A DNA stretch of 64,000 nt from Symbiodinium sp. CCMP2592 (taxonomy: Eukaryota; Sar; Dinophyceae; Suessiales; Symbiodiniaceae), in NCBI GenBank assembly GCA_905221615.1, contig CAJNDT010004546.1, positions 427,501 through 491,500 on the forward strand, in the 5' to 3' direction. Positions 27,441 to 37,243 of the stretch are shown here, one piece after another. Below the pieces are notes generated by a model. It worked only from the letters and a program-made list of their open reading frames with translations, was not told the origin of the DNA and made no database searches. The stretch's first letter is position 1. Every line of letters begins with the position of its first letter. Position numbers and translations under genes: made by a program.

Positions 27441-29522
27441 TTGCCGAGCCCGGAAGAGATAGAAGCGCACGAGTTGATGCATTTGCCGAGAGCGCCCTGG
27501 TGTGAAGCATGCCAGGCGGCAAAGAGTAGAGAAGACAACTTCGAAGAAACAAAAGAGAAAGCGCAACGGCCCGTGTTTAGCCTGGACTTTATGTTCACAG
27601 GAACGCAAGGAGACGAAAAGGAAAGAGATCCGCTTGCTATTCAGCTTGCTGGGGTTGACAACGACACGAAATTCCTGATAGCTATTGCGGTGCCAACGAA
27701 AGGAGGAGATGCAGTGATAAACCACGCGGTTAGTGAAGTGGTGAGAGTGCTAGCCCTTTTGGGTTACGCTGAAGTGGTTCTGAGAACAGACACCGAGCCA
27801 GTGATGATTGCGATCAGAAGAGGAGTTCAAGTGGCAAGAGCCAAACAAGGTTTGAAAACAGAGTTGCAAGATGCCACGCCTGATGAGCATCAAGGGCTGC
27901 CTGTGGAAAGGTATATCCAAACTGTGAGGAACCTTGCAAAGACGTTGTTGGCGACGGTGGAACAAAGGAGTGCAACGGCCATCGGATCTGATGTCCCGCT
28001 TTATAGCTGGGCATACAGACTATACAGACATGCAGCATGGCTGCATAACAGGTTTCATGTGGGAAGAGATGGCAGAACGGCGTTTGAAGCAACGGTTGAC
28101 AGAACGTACAAAGGAAAGTTGGCCCCGTTCGGGTCAGCAGTGTTTGGAAAGGCAGCGCCAAAGACAAAAGAGAAAGGAGAACCTTGGGAAAAAGGAGTCT
28201 TTCTGGGAAAAGACTATGCGAGCAATTTGAACCTTATTGGCACTGGTCGAGGAGTGATTAAAGCAAGAACAATGAGTGGATGTGCTGAAGCATATCAGCC
28301 GGAGCTTTTGCAACTTTCGGTTGGAGCTCCATGGGACCATCAGCTGAAGGCTTTGAGGTTCAAGAAGAAAAGAGTTATGCCTATTGATGATGGGCCAGGA
28401 TTGCCAAGGTTGGCCGTCAAAGCAGACAAAGGAGTAGAAGAAGAAAAAGGGAGCGAACCTTCGCCGCCGAGCGAGCGCCAAGGAACTTCGAGTTCTTCGA
28501 GTGAGAGTTCGTCGCTGTCTGGAGGAACACCCGAAGGAGAACCAATGGACGACGAAAGCGATGATGATGACGACGACCCAGGAGAGGTGAGAACAAAGAG
28601 TAAAGCGGAAGAAGAATTGGTACCCGATGAGATGACGCTAGAAGAGTTTCAAAGCGAGATTGCAAAAAGAAGTGCAGAAGAAGAAGGAGAAGGGTCACCA
28701 AAGAAAGGACCAAGAGTAGACGAAGGAACTGGAGAGGTAGAAGAAAGAGTTGAAAAAGCGCCAAGACGTGGAGGAGAAGCAAGAGGAAGTGCGGCGCGAG
28801 TGGAGTACCACATTTGGAGATTCGCCAAGAGCGAGGATCCCGAAGAGCATGGAGATGAGTATGTTGGTCTCGACGAGACACAGCTGTTTCTTGAAGAAAG
28901 TCGAGAGTTCCAGAGCAAGTGGAACGAGAAGGTGTGTGAGACAGAAGAGGACCTAACGGTTACTTGGTCTCACGAGTATGATGATGGGCCACCTAAGTTG
29001 GAAGCTGAAGATTTGGAAAAGGTGGACCTGAAAGCGGAGAAGACAGAAATCGAGAGACTGTTGGAGATGAAAGTTCTCAAAGAAGTGGACCTGGATGAGA
29101 ATGGAGAGTTGAAGAAAGGACCGAATGGAGAAGAACCAAAGAGACTCAGTACAAAGTACGTGCTGGATTGGAGGCATAGGGACCTCCAATGGAAGAGGCC
29201 CGCACGCCTAGTGGCTCGAGAATACAAGTGGCTGACAGACTACGATCTATCAGCGCTAAACTCACTAACGAGCATTGGTTCGAGTATCAAGCTGTTGTCA
29301 GCTTTGTGTGCGAGTTCAAGAGACTACGAGATGATCTCGATAGACATCTCTGACGGCGTACCTTCAAGTGCCACAGAAAGAGTACACAGTTGTGAGTTTA
29401 GGAGGAAAGTGGTACCAACTGCAGTACACCCTGCCGGGACAACGAGATGGTTTCCGATGTGGGATTACCAAGTTTCTTCTACAAGTTTTCAGAAACGCCA
29501 GGAGAAGGTGGAACGCTCATGA
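27441..29522 (+). CDS. Copia-A integrase and start of reverse transcriptase
   Basis: The N-terminus has HELMHLPRAPWCEAC, a compressed H-H-C-C zinc motif. The DDE core follows: FSLDFMFTG (Asp), LRTDTEP (Asp) and PVERYIQTVRN (Glu), with HNRFHVGRDGRTAFEA beyond, as in Copia integrases. The C-terminal part GAAPWDHQ-type stretch leads to a Ser/Glu/Asp-rich linker (about 28430-28800). RT begins near 29000 (EIERLLEMKVLKE, RLSTKYVLDWRHR, ARLVAREYKW) and reaches ISIDIS, where a one-base insertion near 29349 shifts the frame; the LQVPQKEYTVV continuation lies in the next frame. Integrase joins cDNA ends to target DNA. Confidence 0.75.
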   Translation: MPSPEEIEAHELMHLPRAPWCEACQAAKSREDNFEETKEKAQRPVFSLDFMFTGTQGDEKERDPLAIQLAGVDNDTKFLIAIAVPTKGGDAVINHAVSEVVRVLALLGYAEVVLRTDTEPVMIAIRRGVQVARAKQGLKTELQDATPDEHQGLPVERYIQTVRNLAKTLLATVEQRSATAIGSDVPLYSWAYRLYRHAAWLHNRFHVGRDGRTAFEATVDRTYKGKLAPFGSAVFGKAAPKTKEKGEPWEKGVFLGKDYASNLNLIGTGRGVIKARTMSGCAEAYQPELLQLSVGAPWDHQLKALRFKKKRVMPIDDGPGLPRLAVKADKGVEEEKGSEPSPPSERQGTSSSSSESSSLSGGTPEGEPMDDESDDDDDDPGEVRTKSKAEEELVPDEMTLEEFQSEIAKRSAEEEGEGSPKKGPRVDEGTGEVEERVEKAPRRGGEARGSAARVEYHIWRFAKSEDPEEHGDEYVGLDETQLFLEESREFQSKWNEKVCETEEDLTVTWSHEYDDGPPKLEAEDLEKVDLKAEKTEIERLLEMKVLKEVDLDENGELKKGPNGEEPKRLSTKYVLDWRHRDLQWKRPARLVAREYKWLTDYDLSALNSLTSIGSSIKLLSALCASSRDYEMISIDISDGVPSSATERVHSCEFRRKVVPTAVHPAGTTRWFPMWDYQVSSTSFQKRQEKVERS

Positions 29523-30099
29523 GTACCCATGTGGATGATCTGGAAGTGTTTGGAAGACCAACAGAGAACCAAGCGGTAGTTGATCTGCTGCTGAGCACAA
29601 GCTGAAGATAAAATTGGAAGGTCCAGTGAAGGTTGGAGAAGGAAAGTGTGCTTTCTTGAAGAGGACGTTCTTAGGAACGAAAGAAGGAATTGAGATCAGG
29701 ATGGACGGCAAGTATCTGGAGAAGTTGGAAGAGATTTTAGGTTTGGGTAAGGCCCTGCCAAAGAAGTTGCCGTTTCCAATGGATTACGGAAGATCGTTGA
29801 AGGACGACACGCCTTTGGATGCAGATGAGCACCATCTGTATAGATCCTGTGTAGGAATCCTATTGTACATGATGCCAGAGAGACCTGATTTGGGATTCGC
29901 TACGAAGTGGTTGTCAGGAAAGTTGGCAGCGCCAACGCGAGGAGACTTAGCAGTGCTTAGGCACGTGGCAAAGTACGTGAAAGCGACAGCCCACTACGTG
30001 ATAGAACACAAAGAGGCATATCCTGGAAAGAGTTTTCTGGATCCAAGCGATAAGAGAACTGAGAATGCCTACAAGGATGTTTTTACGCAAAGAGTTTGA
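29350..30099 (+). pseudogene. Copia-A reverse transcriptase, catalytic and C-terminal part (broken)
   Basis: Three frames each hold part of RT. The first gives TAYLQVPQKEYTVVSLGGKW and QYTLPGQRDGF. After about 29480 another frame carries STHVDDLEVFG, the catalytic box (HVDD where YVDD is usual) at 29528-29539. From 29614 a third frame reads GEGKCAFLKRTFLGT, then SCVGILLYMMPERPDLGFATKWLSG, the conserved end of Copia RT. Sequence between the finger and the HVDD box looks shortened, so a deletion may accompany the shifts. The enzyme cannot be made from this copy. Confidence 0.65.
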
Positions 30100-30600
30100 T
30101 CGAGGTAGTGACCGACGCCGACTGGGCGACCGACCGTGAGAATAGGCAGTCAACGAGCTGCATCTTGATTTTCGTGAACAGCAACATCGTTTACTTTCAT
30201 GCTAGAAAGAAAAAAGCGACAGCTTTGAGCAGCTGCGAGAGTGCACTGGTAGCAGCCGTTGGTTGGAGGTTTGAGTGAAGGAGTTTTTCTGCAGAACCTG
30301 TTGCACAGAGTTCTTGGGATTAGGCCGGACATGGTGATCCGGATGGATTCTAGCAGCGCTAGGTCTATCATCTTGAAGAAAGGCTTAGGAAGAACGAGGC
30401 ACATTGATGCCGGACTGCTTTGGGTTCAAAGGCTTACTTCAGTAGGTCTTCAAGTGAAAGCGATAGCTGGGAAGGAGAACCCTGCAGATGTAGGGACAAA
30501 AGCTTTGTCACGGAATGCTGTTGTGAAGTGTTTGGAGAGAATCGGTGTGAGAACTGGAGAAGAGAGTGAAGAAATCAGGGTAGCAAGTGACCTCAAGATC
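30096..30600 (+). CDS. Copia-A RNase H
   Basis: VTDADWATDRENRQST carries the first Asp, SSCESALVAAV the Glu, IRMDSSSARSI the second Asp, and GKENPADVGTKALS the last Asp. The Copia hallmark RTRHIDAGLLWVQ is present. A 4-bp tandem duplication (TTGG at 30259-30262 and 30263-30266) shifts the frame between the Glu box and GGLSEGVFLQN. From there one frame is open without a stop to 32700, so RNase H is fused in frame to the downstream extension. Confidence 0.75.
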
Positions 30601-32700
30601 CCTACGAAGTATCTCAGGAGACTGGTGATGATGATGATGGTTCAGCAATGTGATGGACTGAGAGAACAAAGCAGTAGAAGCAGTGATGGTGGATGTTTTG
30701 GTTTGGTGATGATTGTGATGATGATGACCATGGTGGTTGTCATGCTTTGCAACGGTAGCTTGTGGAAGAGTTTGGTTGAAAGTGCTGATTGCATGTTTCA
30801 TTCCGCCGCTGCCGTTTTCAGCTCAAGAAAGGAAGTGAAGAAAAAGGAAGTGAAGAGAAAAGAAGAAGTTGAAAAAGAAAGAAAAAGGAGGAAAGAAGTT
30901 ATGGCCGACGACGAGGCCGTTAAAGTGATGATCCGCGACGAATGCAAAAGTGTGCAGGCTGTTGAGTTTTGCAACAAAGAGCTAAAGACGCCGCGCGAGA
31001 GGCGCCAGAGCATCGAGAAGATATGGACAGAAGTCCAGGAGTTAAACAAGCTGCGCGAGGATGCTCCAACACCTCCAAGAGAAGAAAAGACCGAAAAGGA
31101 AGTGGAGGTGCCGCCAGAGTTTAAAAAGACTGGAGACGAGCTTGCAGCTGAAGCTGAGGCTGGGCAAGCAAGAGTGATGGCGGGAAGAATAGAGGAGCTA
31201 CAGCAGAAAGCTGAAGCAGCGAGCGAGAGAAGAAAAGCGCAGAAAGAGGCAGCCGATGAGGCTGCAGAAGGCCAAAAGAAGGCCGAGGAAACAAAAGAAG
31301 AGCAAGCGGAGGAGCAGAAGAAGGACGAGGAGCTAAAGAAAGAGAAAGAGAAAGAAGCCGAGCAGGAAAGCTCGGAAAGAGAAGAGGAAGAGAGCGAAGA
31401 AAAGGAAGAAGACGAAAGCTCGGAAAAAGAGGAAGAGAAAGGCTCAAAGAGGAAGAAGGTCGATGAGCCGAGCGATGAAGAATTTGATGAGATTATGAAG
31501 AAGTTCGCAAAGAAGTCGATTACAAAGGAGGAGGAAAAAGTCCGAAAGATCCTCGGAGAAATGAGCAGCCGCCAGGAGAAGCTGAGCGAGAAGCGAAAGA
31601 AATTCGCTATCTATAGTGACCTGTATACTTACAGGCAGAAGCAGAAGAAGTTGAAGGAAGAAGAAAAAGAAAGGCTGGTGGCGAAAGAGATTGAAGTTTC
31701 GGAAGAGTTGAAGCGAGTGGCTGATGAAGCCTTCGTTGCCAAGGAGGAAATAGAGAAACAACTTGAAAGAATTAGGAAAGAAGAGGAACAGCAAGAAGTG
31801 GAGGCCACCCTCATCATGGATGAGGAAATGGCCATTATGCAGGAGATGGACAGCCTTCGTCCACAGCTGTCGGAAGCTCTCAACGAGCTAAGGAACAAGA
31901 GGAAAGAAATGAAATTGCCAGAAGAGAGACTGTTGCTGAGCGAGAGCGACCAGAGATCGCTCGAGGACTTCGAGAGAAAGAAGTTGAAAGAGATAAAGGA
32001 GATCGCGGAAGCAAAAGAGAAAGAAGTGAAAGAGGAATTGGATAAAAAGGAGAAGGAGATCACAGATCTCAAAGAGCAGAAGGAGAAAGAGCTTGCAGAG
32101 CTCAAAGCAGCAAAAGAGAAGGAAGTTAATGATCTGAACGAAGAGCTGCGCAAAGTGAAAAAGAGAAAAAGCGTGAGTGGAGCAGCAGCATCCCAGCAAA
32201 GCGAGGAGTTGGAGAAAATGAAAGAGGAACGCAAAAAGATGAAAGACACAATCAAAGAGTTAGGCAAGAACAACAAGGCCTTGGAAGATGAGTTGCAGGC
32301 AGTTAAAGAGGAAGGAAAAATCGAAGAAGACCCGGAAGCCGCAACTCAGCCAACTGTGTGTGCCTTGTGTTCAAGGTTTGGACACAGTGCTGACACATGT
32401 TGGGATGCGGATTACAATTATACAAGCAGTGGTCAGTATGCTCCAATGGCCCAGCGCGACAACATGAGCAAGGAACAGTTCCTGTCATGGTACAGGAAAA
32501 ACGAACTAACGGTTCGAAGGGCCTACGCGAACAGGTTGGGGCCTCGAAAAAGAAATATAGGACTGACAATGCGGAAAAAGGAAAGGGAAAGAAAGCACAG
32601 CAAAAAGCCAGCTAAAGAGAAAAGAGAAAAGAGAGAGACCGTACCTCAGGTCTATAAACAAGGAGGGATGAAAGCAGAAGACCAAACCGGAGGTCTGTAA
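30601..32700 (+). CDS. Copia-A C-terminal extension: membrane-like segment, long coiled coil, CCHC zinc knuckle
   Basis: In frame after RNase H. A Met/Val-rich stretch, FGLVMIVMMMTMVVVMLC (30698-30751), looks like a membrane helix. From the ATG at 30901 (MADDEAVKV) comes a ~480-residue Glu/Lys/Arg-rich protein: two long heptad regions (about 31130-31440 and 31630-32320), a KRKSVSG basic patch, then CALCSRFGHSADTC (C-x2-C-x4-H-x4-C) at 32359-32400 and a very basic tail. The same coiled-coil plus zinc design occurs in Copia-B. It could be translated separately from 30901 or as a pol fusion. No envelope motifs (signal peptide, furin site) are seen. Function unknown. Confidence 0.6.
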   Translation, partial: PTKYLRRLVMMMMVQQCDGLREQSSRSSDGGCFGLVMIVMMMTMVVVMLCNGSLWKSLVESADCMFHSAAAVFSSRKEVKKKEVKRKEEVEKERKRRKEVMADDEAVKVMIRDECKSVQAVEFCNKELKTPRERRQSIEKIWTEVQELNKLREDAPTPPREEKTEKEVEVPPEFKKTGDELAAEAEAGQARVMAGRIEELQQKAEAASERRKAQKEAADEAAEGQKKAEETKEEQAEEQKKDEELKKEKEKEAEQESSEREEEESEEKEEDESSEKEEEKGSKRKKVDEPSDEEFDEIMKKFAKKSITKEEEKVRKILGEMSSRQEKLSEKRKKFAIYSDLYTYRQKQKKLKEEEKERLVAKEIEVSEELKRVADEAFVAKEEIEKQLERIRKEEEQQEVEATLIMDEEMAIMQEMDSLRPQLSEALNELRNKRKEMKLPEERLLLSESDQRSLEDFERKKLKEIKEIAEAKEKEVKEELDKKEKEITDLKEQKEKELAELKAAKEKEVNDLNEELRKVKKRKSVSGAAASQQSEELEKMKEERKKMKDTIKELGKNNKALEDELQAVKEEGKIEEDPEAATQPTVCALCSRFGHSADTCWDADYNYTSSGQYAPMAQRDNMSKEQFLSWYRKNELTVRRAYANRLGPRKRNIGLTMRKKERERKHSKKPAKEKREKRETVPQVYKQGGMKAEDQTGGL

Positions 32701-33058
32701 AGAAAAAGGTAATCTAGAGGCTAAAAAGCCGAGAGGGGGAACCCAGTTCCCAAACGAGGAAAGAGTTTTCTGAAAGCTGCACAGCAGCTGCACAAGGGAA
32801 GCCGAAGAGTTTCTCTACGAGGATAGTTTCAAGAGTTTTGTGGCCACGGCCACCGACGAGTTCTTTTGCGGCTAAAAAGCCAAAGAAGTGAACGAGTTAA
32901 AGAGCTTAGTGAGAGCGGCCAGTAGGAGTAGCTCTTGTCTCACTCGTTTCACACCACGACAAAAAGCAGTGCACCACGACGTGTTTAAAAGGAGATGTGA
33001 GCGACTGTTTTGGGTTCGTTGCACCTCTAGGAAAGGAAAAGGCGAAAAGAGGATGCAC
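32701..33058 (+). other. Copia-A 3' untranslated region with hairpins
   Basis: Short perfect stem-loops: GGCT-aaaa-AGCC at 32719-32730 and again at 32870-32881, GGGAAC-cca-GTTCCC at 32737-32751, and GTGGCC-ac-GGCCAC at 32840-32853. This parallels the hairpin array after the Copia-B ORF, though the sequences differ. Confidence 0.5.
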
Positions 33059-33068
33059 GAAGAGGGGG
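33059..33068 (+). promoter_or_regulatory. Copia-A polypurine tract
   Basis: GAAGAGGGGG lies directly before the 3' LTR, where plus-strand cDNA synthesis is primed. Confidence 0.75.
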
Positions 33069-33276
33069 TAACAAACATTTCGTTTAAGTGTGTGTTGCCC
33101 TGTAATCCTGTAGATGAGCTGTTTGCCACATGTTTTTGTATAGCATGGAACAAATGTTCCACTGTGGTGTGTAGGCTCAAGGGACGCACCCAAGACAGCC
33201 GTGCGCCCGAGGAAACGTGAAGAGCGAATATCAGTGCAAAGTGAAAGGGTTTGGAACGTACCCGTAAAGCGTTTTA
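33069..33276 (+). repeat. Copia-A 3' LTR
   Basis: 208 bases matching 24384-24591 with three differences, starting TAAC and ending TTTA. Confidence 0.9.
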
Positions 33277-33281
33277 GATTG
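33277..33281 (+). repeat. Target-site duplication, right copy
   Basis: GATTG, identical to 24379-24383. Confidence 0.85.
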
Positions 33282-34043
33282 GCAGTCCTTCATTTCCTGC
33301 CTGAACGACACCTTGCATTTGATTCGGTTGTCTCCTGGTTCAGTTGTAACTGTGGGCAGTCGAGTGCTGGCTGTCCGGCATCGCAAAGTCAGCAGTAAAC
33401 GTGAGCTTTTGAATTGCAACCTTGGTGATAAGGATATCTGGCTGTATCGCGGACTCAGCTTCCAAACGTCGTGCGTTGAGTCTGTCTTCCAGAAACCTTC
33501 TACATTTCTGGCTTGAATGGTCGTCACTGCCTCCCATTTGGCGGGCACTCCGACCGATGCAACAACTCAATGTCGAGGCCGCGGCGGACGCGATGGGCAA
33601 TGGCCGTACATTTGCCATCGGCGGTTACATTGCACTTCCAGCTGGTGAGTTTTGGTTTTCGGAACGTTTTACATTGGAGGATTTCGCTTTCGCTGAGTTG
33701 CCTTTGAAGTCCGAAGCTCACAAGGACATTACATGTTACGAGTGCCTTGGTCAGCTTGACGAGTGCCTTGGTCAGCTTGCGTTAGTTTGGCTGCTGAGTC
33801 TTCTGAATCCAGGTTGCAAGCTCGCAGTCCGCATGCATTCGTGGTGCGAGAACAGTGGAGCTGAAGCCACTTCCAACAAGTTGTTTACCACGGCCTGGCC
33901 TCTTGCTGCATTGTGCAGCGATTGGCCATTTTCAGCAGTTATACGGGTATCCATTTAGACGTGCATCACATCGCCGGACCGAAAAACATAGAGGCGGACT
34001 TTTTGAGCCGCTGGAGTCCTCCTGATGCATTGCCGGCTCGTTG
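33282..34043 (+). pseudogene. YR-C RT end and RNase H
   Basis: Resumes the YR-C frame with SFISCLNDTLHLIRLSPGS, then shifts near 33500 to a frame with LNVEAAADAMGNGRTFAIGGY (first Asp), HKDITCYE (Glu), ENSGAEATSNKLFTTAWPLA and, after another shift near 33955, DVHHIAGPKNIEADFLSRW (last Asp). The first residue of the DNSGAEA box seen in YR-B is Glu here. A 21-bp tandem duplication at 33740-33781 adds seven residues (ECLGQLD twice). It is not functional. Confidence 0.65.
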
Positions 34044-34247
34044 AAGCCCGGCCAGGCGCCGGCGCATTCAGCTCAAGGCACTTTGGAACGCCTCGCCTGG
34101 CATTTCAGTTTCTCTTTCTTCATGGAAGCCTTCTTTCGCCATTCCGAGTGGCTCTCCATTGGGAGCAGCACTCTAATGACCTTGTCGCGCGTTTTTCATT
34201 TGGTGGAACTGATGCGCGACTTCGGTTCTCTGGCAGTTTTGAATTTT

Positions 34248-34457
34248 GGGGAAACATGCATGCAGATCAGTTTCACTGCAAGGTCCATCTTTTGCTCGGA
34301 CAGCACGATCTGCATTCCCGCCAGAGAACAAAACGAGCGAGTGTTGTGCGAGTGACTGCATCAATTCCATTTGAATGTTTTCCATTTTGCTTTATGTGTA
34401 TATACCTTACATATAAAGCTGCACATAGGAAGCAGCTGCGAATACATTAACCGAACG
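34248..34457 (+). repeat. YR-C terminal direct repeat B1
   Basis: 210 bases repeated at 34807-35012 with a 4-base indel (ATGCATGC versus ATGC) and a handful of substitutions, about 96-97% identical. Confidence 0.85.
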
Positions 34458-34458
34458 G

Positions 34459-34498
<40 letters not shown>

Positions 34499-34806
34499 TG
34501 CTCACGTGTGTTTGGTAATGTTTTGCATGCTTTTGCAGCAAGCAGGCTCGCAGCTGCCAGCTCGCCTGCATCGCAGGCTGAAATTTTGTCCCACCCACCT
34601 CTTCCCTTTTCTGGGAGTACAAATGCGGGCATCTGCATTCTGGTGGTTGTATTCGGATGTGCATTCTTATTCAGTCATCATGATGTTTGCATCGACATCA
34701 CTTGGGCGAAGTTTTCGTTGGCCATCTTCCAAGAAGAGTGACCATCCTGCATTCCTTCATCGGTGACGGGTCGGTGCCTTTTGATACACCTCGATCTCAC
34801 CGGATG
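34458..34806 (+). repeat. YR-C A2 spacer with (GT)n microsatellite
   Basis: 349 bases without a gene. A GT run of roughly 18 dinucleotides occupies 34460-34497. Confidence 0.6.
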
Positions 34807-35012
34807 GGGGAAACATGCAGATCAGTTTCACTGCAAGGTCCATCCCTTGCTCGGACAGCACGATCTGCATTCCCGCCAGAGAACAAAACGAGCGAGTGTT
34901 GTGCGAGTGACTGCATCAACTCCATTTGAATATTTTCGATTTTGCTTTATATGTATATACCTTACATATAAAGCTGCACATAGGAAGCAGCTGCGAATAC
35001 ATTAACCGAACG
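34807..35012 (+). repeat. YR-C terminal direct repeat B2
   Basis: Second copy of 34248-34457; similarity stops after CCGAACG at 35012, giving the element's 3' border. Confidence 0.85.
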
Positions 35013-35045
35013 CTTATGAGCATCTTTGCATTGTTGCAACGAGAG

Positions 35046-35180
35046 GCAGCACATACATTGTGCTGCAGGCATACTGCGTAATTTACGCAGTATGCCTTCA
35101 GTGCGGGGTAGGTGTCGCTTTCTCAGCCGAGTGTACATACCTTTCGGTTCAGAGTGTCCCGACAATGTCGGGACGCTCTG
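35046..35180. other. Three consecutive strong hairpins
   Basis: GCAGCACA-tacat-TGTGCTGC at 35046-35066 is followed at once by a 15-bp-arm near-palindrome with a single central base at 35067-35097. A third at 35150-35180 pairs CAGAG, a T/G wobble and GTCCCGACA with their complements around one A. All start within 140 bases of the YR-C border. Promoter, replication or small-RNA roles are possible but unsupported. Confidence 0.6.
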
Positions 35181-37243
35181 GATGGAAGGGTAGGTACAGC
35201 TCCGGATATGATCGGACTACCCTCCATTGCATTTGTACTTTGCCATCAGTTTTGTCGTCCAATTGCGGCATTTGCAGTGTGCTAGGGTCATACTGCACAG
35301 ATGGTGCGATATGCTTTCAACTATTTGAGGACGGGCAGCCAGTTGAGGGCAGCTTAGTGGAAGATTGCGGGTCACGGGCCACGGGGAGGTTGTAAGGTGC
35401 AGTTTGGTGACAAGGTTTGCTTGCCGGCATCTTGCGCGTGGGCGATACGAATTGCCCGCCCAAGAGGATTACTCCGGATCCATTGACGGTGGATCTCCTC
35501 CCTGCAAGCGCGCACCGCAGCCAGTGCCTACTGCGATACTTGCACCGACTCTCCGCGGTACATGCGGAGTTCGCCACTGCTGGAACGGCATTAGAGTCAT
35601 TAGAGGCGGAGGGCCTGGCCCCCATCAATTGCATTGCTTTCCTAGCGCATGTGTGATTTGTTTGCGTTACATCTAGCGGCAAAGCTGCTCGAACAAAGAG
35701 GGGTTTTGAAATCCCCACTCCGCCACCCTGTGTGGTGAGCAGCTCTTGCTACTTTGGGTGCAAATTTGTGCCAACGTGCATTGTACATCTCTTGTGCATA
35801 CGGACGCGAAAGGATCAGGTCGCGTATGACCACCGGCATTGCACTTGTTTATTGCTTACACTGGTGTTTAGCTTTACTGTTGTACACTTGTGCAGTCGGT
35901 GATAGTACACGTCTTGCATCTTGTCTGGATTTTGCGCAAATTGCTCGAAGTGTCTTACCGCCAAAACGAGTATCGACGAGTATCGGATTCGACCGACGTG
36001 ACTTACATGAAGATTTTCTATATAAAAGCACACTTTGGGGCTAGATGGAAATGTAGAACCCATGAGAAGGTTCATGTTACCAGCCTATCCATTGGCCAGA
36101 GCATCCCTGCCTAAGCCAAAAAGCTGTTGAGTCAGACAGTCTTTCTGCTGCCGGGGTGAATACAAACTTTGCACCGCCTTCTGCAAATCAGCAAGTCCGG
36201 CCGCGCAGAGTCATCCATTTTTTAGTTTTCTTGCCCAGCCCAACACCACAACGGGGACGCCATGTTGAACAGTTTGACATACGCATGTAGAATCAGCAAC
36301 ATCGGCCGCGCAGAAATTTGGAGTTTTTGGCGTTTTGTCTTCCGCATTACATCAGAGTGGGGAGGACATGTTGAACAATACTAACAGTTATTAACCTACG
36401 AAATATCGGCTTGCCATGCTTCTCGCATTGTGTTCCAAGACAAACTGGAGCAAACGACGGAGATGGACCCTTCGAATAGGCTGATCCAAAGGCCTGATTT
36501 TGGGTCCATTTTCTTGCGACGCTTTCGAGAGCATCACAACCCTCACTATGGGTTTGCAGGACCAAGTAACGCTTACGCTTGGGTCAAGCATCGGTTCAAT
36601 GGTCGAGCCAGCGGAGTGTATGAACAGGGTAGTTGTTGTACTGTAGCAGCTGCGTGGTGTAGTGCAGTGCAGTGCATTGTAGTGGAGTGTGGATGAGGAG
36701 TGTGTCACAAGCACGGCAAATGTATGACAACCGCACTTGGAAGGCATTCTTCATGGGCAAAGATGGAACTAGCAGACTTGCGAAGAAGAATCTTGTAGAG
36801 TTAAGTTCAAGAGCTTGTGGTCGAAGTTGTGGTGACAAGCCTTTGTCATAAGAAGCTCGAGATTGACGAGCAACGCTGAACACAGGCGCATCCAACACTA
36901 ACGTAGCCAAAAGCTGCCACAGCGTTCTCCAGGCCGATCTAGGCTTCCTTTGGTTGCAAAGTCTTTCATGGCCATGCCTCCAGCAGCAACGCAGCCGCCA
37001 GCCTTGGGGGACTTGAGCGTTTCGGTACGTCTGTTCTGCATGATCAGAGCGCAGGTGGCGTAGGGGAAACTGCTGCAAGAGGTCATGCTCGGCTCCCAGC
37101 TTGGCTTAGAGTACCATCGATTTGCACCGGTTTCGGCTATCACAGCAGGAACAGTTCCAAAAGGCAGAGGTCGAAGACGCAAAGTCCACACCTCGAGATG
37201 CCACAGTTGCCTGTGTCTGCGTGTGTCTGCGTGAGGTTCTCAA
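35181..37243. other. Gene-poor stretch
   Basis: No recognisable gene. A frame at 35417-35656 reads protein-like (RVGDTNCPPKRITPDPL, then helical) but matches no family I know and has no ATG at its start. Elsewhere only short AT-rich stretches and dispersed ORFs are seen. Additional upstream exons of the channel gene could be hidden here; none was identified. Confidence 0.3.

Larger units (their letters stand above)
24384..33276 (+). mobile_element. Copia-A: complete-length Ty1/Copia-like LTR retrotransposon
   Basis: 8893 bases bounded by 208-bp LTRs with three visible differences (about 98.6% identical) and a 5-bp target duplication. Internal order gag - protease - SAP-like segment - integrase - RT - RNase H places integrase before RT, the Copia order. 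The primer site follows the 5' LTR at once, and a polypurine tract precedes the 3' LTR. A ~2.1-kb coiled-coil/zinc extension follows RNase H. Near-identical LTRs point to recent insertion, yet gag and pol have several frameshifts; the copy may have been defective when it inserted and been moved in trans. Confidence 0.9.
22438..35012 (+). mobile_element. YR-C: decayed YR retrotransposon, interrupted by Copia-A
   Basis: Left part 22438-24383 holds a degraded pol with RT; right part 33282-35012 holds RNase H and B1-A2-B2 terminal repeats. Removing Copia-A and one target duplication (24384-33281, 8898 bases, a multiple of three) puts the frame ending RATNFSVRQND directly onto WQSFISCLND in the same frame. 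The recombinase and gag are not seen; the 5' end is unclear. Confidence 0.65.

Noticed and set aside
31629-32276. Minus-strand Ser/Phe-rich 215-codon ORF
   Set aside because: Antisense of the Glu/Lys coiled coil, whose complement is naturally open and rich in Ser, Phe and Leu.
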